Assembly (NCBI GenBank): GCA_009760885.1
Contig: CM019708.1
Span: 13,069,931 to 13,133,930 of the forward strand
Direction of reading: 5' to 3'
Origin: Achatina immaculata
Taxonomy: Eukaryota; Mollusca; Gastropoda; Stylommatophora; Achatinidae
Length of the DNA: 64,000 nt
The stretch's first letter is position 1; each line of letters starts with the position of its first letter. A program made the translations under genes and the position numbers. The notes below the pieces were generated by a model that was given only the letters and a program-made list of their open reading frames with translations, did no database searches and had not been told where the DNA came from. Of this stretch, positions 59,201 to 64,000 are shown piece by piece.

Positions 59201-62200
59201 GATGAATTGAAAGAAAAACATCAAGACATGCTGTGGAAAGGTGCTCTCTTTTTTTTGCAGGACAATTCACATGCTCATGGGCCTCTGAAGACATTGGATA
59301 GTTGAAGAATTTAAGGTTTGAGTGCATAGATATTCCACTCCATTCACCAGATCTTGATCCATCTGACTATTTCCTAGTTCCCAACTTCAAAATATGTTTG
59401 AAAAGAAGGAACTTTCAAATAATCTGAGGTGACAGCAGCAACAAAGCAGTATTTCAGTGACCAGATATCAGGTATTTTTTGGAAGGGAAACTTGAGAAAT
59501 GATATGCCAGGTGTGCTGAACTTTGGGTTGAATATGTGAAATAACTTGCAAGTTTCATGGCTCTAGGTCATTCTCTTCTTGGTCAGGCCAGTAGCTTTTC
59601 AGCAGCCCTTCATACGACCTCCAGAGACTGCCTGATTTCTGAAATGAAAAAAAAAATGAACTACTTTAATAATCGGAGGAAGGTTTAAAGGAAATTTTAG
59701 TGTACAAAAACAGCAAAAGAAGTTTGAAAAATCCCATTGTAATCATTTATTTTACTCTTGAAAGTGGGCTTCTGTTACTTCGGATCTTCTTGCCATAATT
59801 TCTTTAATTTTTAAACTGAATTGCTGTAACTTTGTTTTCACTTGCATATTGCTCCCAGTGTGTTCATCAGGGACTGTAAGCAGTGTCGGGTGGTGGTGGC
59901 ATGCCAGCAGTTCCGGACAAGGGATTGCTTCCAGATTGACACATTCCTTCTGTGTGGTACGCAGCCAGTAATAGAATCCTCCAGTCGCATGAGGTTTGCC
60001 TGCTTCAGATATTTCTATCCACAGCTTGAACGTAAGTACTGCTTGGTATTGAGAAGGTTGTTCAGCCGGGCTGTGTAGTTAGAGATTTAAGCAAGTTTGG
60101 GCGCTGGGTGAGTTGGTAGAATTGTATCATTTATGAAGGAATTGGACTAGGACTGTATACAGTTAGAGGAACTGGAGTTCAGAGTCAAACTTTTGGGTGG
60201 TTTCAGAATCAGAGTCATTAGAAATGTATCATTTATGAAGGAGTCTGAGCTAGAGTTTGAAGAACAGAAGAGTTGGAACCAGAATATAAAGTAGAAGAAT
60301 TTGAGCCATAAATCATGCAGCTGTAAACTCTGACAATCAATAGTTTCAGTATTAATCATACAGCTGTGAACCCTGACACCAGAGTGTGGAGCGTATGGAC
60401 AAGAGATAAGTTTATTATTTATTTATGTAATCATTTAATTGTGTCTTCATGATTATTAATGCTCATTAATAAATGCTGAATGACTGTGACTGAGTGAAAG
60501 CTGTATGATGAAGGGCAGAATGTCAGACGGGCCTGCATGCCCAATTCTTAACCCTTTGAAAATAAAGTATGTTCGTTCGTTCAACAGTCAGTAGTTTCAG
60601 TCATAAGCTCTGAGCCTTGACTGTCAATAGTTTCTTTATAAATCATACAGAGCTGAACTCTGACTGTCAGTAGTTGCTTTATAAATCATGCAGCTCTGAA
60701 CTCTGACTGTCAGTAGTTTCTTTATAAATTATGCAGCTCTGAACTTTGACTGTCAGTAGTTTTTTTTATAAATTATGCAGTTTTAAGTCCAGACTATCAG
60801 TAGTTTCTTTATAAATCATACAGCTCTAAGCCCAGACTATCAGTAGTTTCCTTATAAATCATACAGCTCTAAGTCCAGACTATCAGTAGTTTCCTTATAA
60901 ATCATACAGCTCTAAGTCCAGACTATCAGTAGTTTCCTTATAAATCATACAGCTCTAAGCCCAGACTATCAATAGTTTCCTTATAAATCATACAGCTCTA
61001 AACCTGGATGCTCAATAGTTTCCTTGTACTTTATATTTTTGTAAAACATAATTCTAATGGTGGATCACATAAGATGTGACATAGAATGTAAAAATAATTG
61101 ATGGTCTTGTATTCCACCCTGATAACCGCAGATCAATTCCGAGCGGCCGGTTTGAGCATTTTCAACAATAACTGGTCAAACATTCATGACTTCACCCCAG
61201 TGCCAGATGAGGGTCCAAACTTCTCATTTCTTCCTGTTGTGAGTTGGTTGCTTTATTCATTTTTTGCATTTTGTCTTGTTCCTTCATCTGTTCACCACTA
61301 ATTTATCAGTTTATTTATCAATAATAAATGTTTTTTCAGTGCAAAGAGTGTTAATTATTTCTTGCACAGGATGATAGTTTTCAGAAGAAAAAAGAACCAT
61401 GTCCGTGTTGTTCGAAAACAAAAAGTTAATACCATAACATACAAAATTTGCAGGATGGGAAAATTGTTATCTCTTTTATTTTCGAAGATAACTTCAAGAC
61501 ATGGGCAAGACACAAATTATTATCTCATTTATTTTCAAAGATGACTTCAAGACATAGGCAAGACACAACCAGTCTGTGTGTACTAACAGAGGAAAGTTCC
61601 ATAGCAAGTAACCTTCAGATGTGGAAAGTGCTGAATGAGATAATGTTGGTATGTGGCAGATTAATTGGGAGTGATTTGTAAATCTTGGGCAGTGGAGCAG
61701 AAGAATGGCACTAGAAGAACTGATCAGCAACATACAGAGGATGAACAGGATACAAGTTGCCAAGTATACCACTATGACAATGGATGAAAACTGTGGTTCC
61801 TTTACTACTAAATTTCTTTGAAGAAATTCTATAGACTGGGGAAAGTGATACAGAATGTATATATTTGGGATCTTTATGTGGTCCGTCATTCATGGAATGT
61901 TGCTGTATTGATAGCCTCTGTTTCATGCTAAGATGGCCTTCGGACTCCAGAACACAACCGGCAGACATGGACTCTCTATGGTGACTTAAGAGCTCGGATC
62001 TGGATCCAGGTTTTTGAACATGCTTATTATGGGGCAGGCATGAAGAACTCCTGCTTTTCAAAGATGGCCTGTCTCTGTGTTAAGATAGCTGAGCATATGA
62101 CACTGAATACAGAAGAATAAGATGGCCTGTCTCTGTGTTAAGATGGCTGAGCATATGACACTGAATACAGAAGAATAAGATGGCCTGTCTCTGTGTTAAG

Positions 62201-63521
62201 ATGGCTGATACTGAATACAGAAGAATAAGATGGCTTGTCTCTGTGTTAAGATAGCTGAGCATATGACACTGAATACAGAAGAATAAGATGGCCTGTCTCT
62301 GTGTTAAGATAGCTGAGCATATGACACTGAATACAGAAGAATGAGATGGCCTGTCTCTGTGTTAAGATAGCTGAGCATATGACACTGAATACAGAAGAAT
62401 GAGATGGCCTGTCTCTGTGTTAAGATGGCTGAGCATATGACACTGAATACAGAAGAATAAGATGGCCTGTCTCTGTGTTAAGATAGCTGAGCATATGACA
62501 CTGAATACAGAAGAATGAGATGGCCTGTCTCTGTGTTAAGATGGCTGAGCATATGACACTGAATATAGAAGAAGAAGATGGCCGGTCTTAAAATAATCTG
62601 TAGTCTAGCCATGGTGCCTGCTTCAGTGATTATAGTGTTTAGCATATCATTGATGACCTGAGCCCATTGTCTCCCTGGCCACCTCTTTCTTCATTTCCCA
62701 GGAATCGTATGCTCCATTATCATTCTCTAGGCCATTGTGGTTGGTCCACAATTGCTATCATTTATTTGTATTTTTGTCAGCATGAGAAGCATATGTTTTT
62801 AGTATATTTATTAAAAACAAAGTCCGTGAACTGTACAGTTTGAGTATAATTTTTACACTTGTATTGTTTCTTTTCGAAAAGGAGGCCAGAGTTGAGGATT
62901 TTGTACCAGTGCCAGTGGGTGAGGAGGTCCAGTCTATGCAGATAAAAGTTGATGAGGAAAGCAGTTTGGTCCCTCTCACATGGGACAGGAGAGGAACATT
63001 CAGCAGTGAGGTGAATCTTCTGTATCCATTCTTAACACAAAAAGTTTGAAAGATGCTTGAAAGTCAAATCTTGTACATCTTTAGGTTACCTGGATTTGTT
63101 TGTTGGACCTGGGTAGGGGAGACTGAGATCACCTTCCTTCAGTTGACATTTTTTCTTTCAAGAGTTTGGAAGTTACATTACAATTTGAAAACATGGATTG
63201 AATGAGATTGCAAATTTATTAATTTTGTATGAACTTCATTGTAGCAAGTCTGTGAGTGTTGATGTGCGGCAGCATGGAAAATTAACGTTGATGTCACCAT
63301 TGTCTGGGATTGAAAAACTTTGAAAGCCGCAGATAAGCATTGTATATTACAAATATTTGTGATTGTTTTCTGCACGAGAAAATCTTGATCTTTTATTCTT
63401 AAAAAGTTTGATTGTTTTTTTGTTTGGTTTTTTTTTTCAGTCTTGTTTAATTGTTTTCTTCAATGATGGAGGATCAGCTGAAAGAGCCATCAAGTTGATA
63501 CACGGAGTTCGAGCTCATAAT
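39662..63521 (+). CDS. RP2: RP2: ARL3/ARL2 GTPase-activating protein, 3' end outside window
   Basis: RP2 stimulates GTP hydrolysis by the small GTPases ARL3/ARL2 in release of lipidated cargo at the cilium and Golgi. Exons 39662-39747, 51950-52067, 56807-56898, 59859-60031, 61132-61238, 62882-63010 and 63441-63521 join in one frame (262 residues). All introns are GT..AG. MGC at the start gives myristoylation (Gly2) and palmitoylation (Cys3) sites. The TBCC-type beta-helix runs from about residue 30 to 180, with [28 protein letters not shown] and CQQFRTRDC. Arg118 and Glu138 (PVIESSS) fall at the same positions as the human catalytic Arg118 and Glu138. [18 protein letters not shown] and the start of the NDK-like domain ([20 protein letters not shown]) follow. 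Human RP2 has 350 residues, so roughly 90 are missing. No break is seen, so it is probably functional. Confidence 0.97.
39970..41245. other. RP2 intron 1, unassigned part
   Basis: An ATTC tetranucleotide run at 40224-40251 may be the tail of a lost LINE. Otherwise AT-rich with several A- and T-runs and no exon. Confidence 0.5.
41246..41336 (+). mobile_element. Family B LINE 3' tip
   Basis: ATCAGCAGCAGGGCATCTTG through AAAGGACATGCAAATGACTG matches the family B terminus; the tail is GACT repeats. Confidence 0.8.
41340..42180. other. RP2 intron 1, unassigned part
   Basis: Contains a 74-codon frame at 41400-41624 with no recognisable domain and no good splice sites. No feature supported. Confidence 0.45.
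42185..42752. repeat. 35-bp minisatellite, about 16 copies
   Basis: Unit TTGATAGAAATGTCAAATTT plus ATGAAGGTGTCAGAG, with variants. Two to three related units occur in RP2 intron 4 near 60115-60260. Confidence 0.93.
42968..43060. repeat. 30-bp repeat, 3 copies
   Basis: TATTTGTGGAAGAGCTGTGC plus AGCTGAATGT repeated three times. Confidence 0.9.
43229..43470 (-). mobile_element. tRNA-derived SINE, decayed
   Basis: On the minus strand the family body and a damaged tRNA head (AATGTGGTTAGTGCAAAGG) can be followed; related to 39012-39254 and 25361-25617. Confidence 0.75.
43475..44160. other. RP2 intron 1, unassigned part
   Basis: T-rich with a G-run at 44046-44058 and an AT-rich stretch of ATAT and TATTATA near 44120-44170. 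No feature supported. Confidence 0.5.
44165..45660 (+). mobile_element. Family B RTE-like LINE with intact ends but two internal deletions
   Basis: A GC-richer 5' leader (44165-44495) precedes a 164-codon frame (44497-44991). That frame includes the start of the endonuclease ([15 protein letters not shown]) and then jumps directly to the connector ([20 protein letters not shown], then [21 protein letters not shown] sequence), so most of the endonuclease is missing. The reverse transcriptase start follows ([20 protein letters not shown], then [15 protein letters not shown]) to about 45490. There it jumps to the C-terminus (45500-45645), losing the catalytic palm. It ends in a GAAT tail. The retained 5' and 3' ends with a lost middle resemble non-autonomous derivatives moved by a complete partner; this is inference. 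Confidence 0.85.
45728..46045 (-). mobile_element. Possible LINE 3' end with ATG-repeat tail
   Basis: The minus strand carries a charged 105-codon frame ending beside a short ATG/GAT repeat (45775-45790). Layout and tail resemble the ends of family D, but the sequence is not shared with it, so this is a tentative call. Confidence 0.35.
46150..46600 (+). mobile_element. Family D RTE-like LINE 3' end
   Basis: Codes [20 protein letters not shown], then [20 protein letters not shown], and after a frameshift [20 protein letters not shown]. It ends with CACCTGATGATGATGA. Sister of 28200-28680. Confidence 0.88.
46605..48685. other. RP2 intron 1, unassigned; contains a CpG-richer part
   Basis: No exon is supported. 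An AAT run is at 47469-47494 and a G-run at 48457-48470. Between 47590 and 48400 CpG is more frequent than in the surroundings, and CAG|GTATTT at 48356 could be a donor. I see no coding frame, so an alternative promoter or exon is only a possibility. Confidence 0.35.
48690..48750. repeat. 32-bp minisatellite, left remnant
   Basis: GGTTAGTTTTGCCAGCTGTA followed by GTCACCATTGT matches the units at 50168-50400. Family A LINE sequence begins directly after it. Confidence 0.8.
48755..50165 (+). mobile_element. Family A RTE-like LINE, best copy, internally deleted
   Basis: The connector ([20 protein letters not shown], about 48765) is joined at about 48856 directly to the reverse transcriptase ([20 protein letters not shown]). 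An in-frame stop (GAATAA) is at 48954-48959. The motifs follow: [36 protein letters not shown] and [11 protein letters not shown], the catalytic FADD-type box. The frame 49689-50132 gives the post-RT domain ([20 protein letters not shown], then [20 protein letters not shown] to ALCDV). The tail is ATATAAGAT repeats (50145-50165). Several frameshifts lie at about 49310 and 49515. No RNase H is seen, typical of RTE-like LINEs. Confidence 0.92.
50168..50400. repeat. 32-bp minisatellite, about 7 copies
   Basis: Unit GGGTTAGTTTTGCTGCCTTT plus ATTCACCATTAT with variants. Single related units at 48690-48750 and 51022-51060 show that LINE insertions have split one original array. Confidence 0.9.
50505..50640 (+). 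mobile_element. tRNA-like SINE head
   Basis: GTAGTTCGTTAGTACGTTGT as A box and TGGTTCGAATCCCATGTA as B box, with an intervening loop too long for a normal tRNA. A SINE head of another family than 39012-39254. Confidence 0.6.
50700..51022 (+). mobile_element. Family F RTE-like LINE 3' end
   Basis: A 104-codon frame (50706-51020) reads [20 protein letters not shown], then [20 protein letters not shown] and [20 protein letters not shown]. It includes a single copy of the 44-nt segment that is amplified at 9624-10150. Confidence 0.85.
51060..51399 (+). other. Unassigned open stretch
   Basis: About 110 codons stay open in frame with 51010-51399 and look protein-like in composition ([20 protein letters not shown]), but I recognise no domain and see no splice sites. 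It may be transposon-derived. Confidence 0.25.
51401..51488. repeat. TA microsatellite, about 44 units
   Basis: A perfect TA run in RP2 intron 1. Confidence 0.97.
51950..52067 (+). CDS. RP2: RP2 exon 2
   Basis: After TTTCTTTCTAG; codes residues 30-68 ([20 protein letters not shown] then [12 protein letters not shown] to NCQ) and ends in phase 0 at GTGAAT. First strands of the TBCC beta-helix. Confidence 0.95.
52078..52165. repeat. TCTG/TC simple repeat
   Basis: Runs of TCTG and TCTC start only about 10 bp after the donor of RP2 exon 2. Confidence 0.95.
52290..53404. repeat. GT-rich tandem repeat (18-bp based), left block
   Basis: Imperfect copies of GTGGTAGTGGTTGTTGCT and relatives. The first part forms a longer unit of about 65 bp repeated four times (52290-52560). 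The + strand is almost free of C and low in A. The long frames it opens are not genes. Confidence 0.95.
53405..54605 (-). repeat. 1.2-kb GC-richer block of diverged direct repeats fused to 18S rRNA
   Basis: Three units of about 100 bp lie at 53626-53890 (each with CACCGGAAAACCTC or a variant and GGGTGAGAGGTGGT). A set of longer, more diverged units follows at about 53990-54605; compare GAATCTCGCCAGCAGTG at 54361 with the GAATCTCGCCATCAGCG stretch near 54588. No coding frame is convincing. It could be spacer-type rDNA repeats or a non-autonomous element inserted in 18S. Confidence 0.6.
54606..54827 (-). rRNA. 18S rRNA, first 222 nt only
   Basis: On the minus strand ATCTGGTTGATCCTGCCAGT starts at 54827. 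It is followed by GATTAAGCCATGCATGTCTA, TTAAATCAGTCGAGGTTCCT and AATTCTAGAGCTAATACATG. The match stops after TTAGTTCAAAACC at 54606. It is a truncated small-subunit rRNA. A few changes at conserved places (for example AATAACTCATTAA where AATGGCTCATTAA is usual) support a non-functional copy. Confidence 0.93.
54828..55292 (-). other. 5' external transcribed spacer of rDNA (inferred)
   Basis: GC-rich unique sequence directly upstream of the 18S 5' end on the same strand, 465 bp long, ending abruptly at the GT-rich repeat. Position and composition suggest a 5' external transcribed spacer; whether 55292 is the polymerase I start is unknown. Confidence 0.65.
55293..55670. repeat. GT-rich tandem repeat, right block
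   Basis: The same repeat as 52290-53404 resumes (GGTAGTGGTTGTTACTGTGG). TGGTAGTGGTTGT occurs on both sides of the rDNA block, but in a repeat this cannot prove a target duplication. Confidence 0.92.
56091..56440. repeat. GTA/GCA trinucleotide repeat
   Basis: Imperfect AGT and AGC triplets over about 350 bp in RP2 intron 2, open in several frames without coding meaning. Confidence 0.93.
56641..56727. repeat. Short repeat of about 17 bp
   Basis: Five copies of TTGGTGACCTGCAACC or close variants, about 80 bp before RP2 exon 3. Confidence 0.85.
56807..56898 (+). CDS. RP2: RP2 exon 3
   Basis: After CCCCACAG; residues 69-98 ([20 protein letters not shown] then [10 protein letters not shown]), ending in phase 2 at GTTTGT. 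Central TBCC repeats. Confidence 0.96.
56929..57455. repeat. 27-bp minisatellite, about 20 copies
   Basis: Unit GTTGCACTGACTAATATTTC plus TCATATA; some units are shortened to ACTATTTCACGTTTA. It starts 30 bp after the RP2 exon 3 donor and keeps a 184-codon frame open. Confidence 0.95.
57600..58046 (+). mobile_element. Family C RTE-like LINE 3' end
   Basis: Readable in pieces: [20 protein letters not shown], then [40 protein letters not shown] and [17 protein letters not shown]; it ends with CTGAAGAAGAAAAAG. Best-preserved terminus of the family. Confidence 0.88.
58150..59530 (+). mobile_element. Mariner transposon, pseudogenised transposase
   Basis: The transposase N-terminus ([20 protein letters not shown]) is at 58159-58224. 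[15 protein letters not shown] is at about 58695, [16 protein letters not shown] (containing the first catalytic Asp region) at about 58980, and [20 protein letters not shown] then [16 protein letters not shown] at about 59045-59160. [10 protein letters not shown] (second catalytic Asp region) is at about 59255. Frameshifts and stops are numerous. A 44-bp minisatellite is inserted in the N-terminal coding part (58224-58672). Terminal inverted repeats were not found. Lies in RP2 intron 3 in the gene's orientation. Confidence 0.9.
58224..58672. repeat. 44-bp minisatellite, about 10 copies, inside mariner
   Basis: Unit TGTGAGCTGCCAGCACTGAG plus TGACAGGTGCCCATCACTCTCAAG in two parts; some units lack four bases. 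It separates the transposase N-terminus (58159-58224) from the next coding segment (58680). Confidence 0.95.
59859..60031 (+). CDS. RP2: RP2 exon 4 (catalytic arginine finger)
   Basis: After GCTCCCAG; residues 99-156, including Arg118 in CQQFRTRDC and Glu138 in TQPVIESSS. Donor GTAAGT, phase 1. Confidence 0.97.
60115..60260. repeat. Diverged copies of the intron 1 35-bp repeat
   Basis: GAAATGTATCATTTATGAAG and TTGTATCATTTATGAAGGAA echo the 42185-42752 unit. Confidence 0.5.
60381..60583 (+). mobile_element. CR1/L2-like LINE 3' end, solo
   Basis: GAGTGTGGAGCGTATGGACA through CCCTTTGAAAATAAAGTATG and the GTTC tail is almost identical to 2898-3116. Only the untranslated 3' end is present, a severely 5'-truncated insertion. 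The near identity implies recent activity of that family. Confidence 0.92.
60584..61025. repeat. 43-bp minisatellite, about 10 copies
   Basis: Unit AGTAGTTTCTTTATAAATCA plus TACAGCTCTGAACTCTGACTGTC in two parts. Short related pieces at 60330-60380 lie on the other side of the LINE tip, so the LINE landed inside the array. Confidence 0.92.
61132..61238 (+). CDS. RP2: RP2 exon 5
   Basis: After AACCGCAG; residues 157-192 ([20 protein letters not shown] then TPVPDEG), donor GTGAGT, phase 0. End of the TBCC domain and start of the linker. Confidence 0.95.
61239..62065. other. RP2 intron 5, unassigned part
   Basis: Small repeat at 61490-61565 (CAAGACA..GGCAAGACACAA). No exon supported. Confidence 0.5.
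62066..62580. repeat. 58-bp minisatellite, about 9 copies
   Basis: Unit AAGATGGCCTGTCTCTGTGT, then TAAGATAGCTGAGCATATGA and CACTGAATACAGAAGAAT; one unit is shortened at about 62200. Confidence 0.95.
62882..63010 (+). CDS. RP2: RP2 exon 6
   Basis: After a T-rich tract and GAAAAG; residues 193-235 ([17 protein letters not shown], then [16 protein letters not shown]), donor GTGAAT, phase 0. Linker to the NDK-like domain. Confidence 0.9.
63441..63521 (+). CDS. RP2: RP2 exon 7 (last one in the window)
   Basis: After a 14-T tract and CAG; residues 236-262 ([20 protein letters not shown] then HGVRAHN), donor GTGAGT. First beta strand and helix of the NDK-like domain; the remaining exon or exons lie beyond 64000. 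Confidence 0.92.
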
Positions 63522-63867
63522 GTGAGTTGTGTTTTCTTTTCTTCTTTTGTTGTTGTTTTTTTTTTCATTTTTTTTTATTTTGTAGTAATCAGCGTACGGA
63601 AAATAATAAACAAGACATCCATATATCGCCTTGAATTGGACACCCCAAGGGAAAAGAAAGAGGGGCAGGCTATTGGAGACATGGAGACGCACAATACAGT
63701 TAGCAAGAAAGGAAGCGAGAAAGACATGGCTTGAGGTATCATGACTTTCTCAAGACAGGATTGGCTGGAGAACCTTTGTTGATGCCTTGTCCTCCATTGG
63801 GAGTACAGAGGACTGGAGATGATTAAGCATATTTGAGACATTTATTATTAAAACCATTTTTCCATTT
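63522..63867. other. RP2 intron after exon 7
   Basis: T-runs near 63555 and 63575; no further exon recognised. Confidence 0.5.
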
Positions 63868-64000
63868 AGAGCCATAGCAGTAGTAGTTATGTAACTGAAG
63901 GACCATAGCAGTAGTAGTTATATAACTGGAGGACCAAAGCAGTATTATTCATATAACTGGAGGACCAAAGCAGTAGTAGTTATATAACTGGAGGACCATA
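63868..64000. repeat. About 30-bp minisatellite at the window edge
   Basis: Unit GACCATAGCAGTAGTAGTTA plus TATAACTGGAG, at least four copies, running past the end. Confidence 0.9.

Overview
This is animal nuclear DNA. Coding sequence is split into short exons with GT..AG introns, and the rest is dominated by decayed retrotransposons, SINEs and minisatellites. The 5' end of an 18S rRNA, the mix of RTE-like, CR1/L2-like and Penelope-like elements, and the abundant tandem repeats fit a lophotrochozoan, most likely a mollusc and perhaps a gastropod. That placement is inference; no species can be named.

Two host genes can be assembled, both on the + strand. Gene 1 (coding exons 7972-23281, six exons, 272 residues) encodes a secreted, cysteine-rich protein. 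It has a signal peptide, two copies of a six-cysteine domain each encoded by an exon pair with the same intron phases, an Asn/Ser-rich stalk and a hydrophobic C-terminus that looks like a GPI-anchor signal. I do not recognise the family. Gene 2 (39662 to beyond 64000) is the orthologue of RP2 (retinitis pigmentosa 2 protein, XRP2), the ARL2/ARL3 GTPase-activating protein. Seven coding exons give 262 residues from the acylated N-terminus into the NDK-like domain; the last part lies outside the window. Intron 1 is 12.2 kb and full of transposons.

Layout. 0.4-3.1 kb: a CR1/L2-like LINE carrying a nested LINE with a 10-bp target duplication. 3.2-7 kb: LINE and Penelope-like fragments. 8-23.3 kb: gene 1, its introns holding LINE pieces, SINEs and minisatellites. 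22-27 kb: remnants of a RNase H-bearing LINE, a U2-snRNA-like retroposon with a 12-bp target duplication, and a tRNA-SINE. 27-38.9 kb: a dense block of RTE-like LINEs, including a nearly complete 4.1-kb element into which two other LINEs have inserted, and a Penelope-like element with inverted terminal copies. 39-64 kb: RP2, whose introns hold internally deleted LINEs, a block of 5' external transcribed spacer plus 18S rRNA inside a GT-rich repeat, a decayed mariner and many minisatellites.

Three themes stand out: (i) tandem amplification of short segments inside transposon sequence (44-bp units in a LINE and in a mariner); (ii) LINE families that each end in their own short simple repeat; (iii) two unusual small-RNA or rRNA-derived insertions. 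LINE family letters A-F are my own labels for groups that share sequence within this window.
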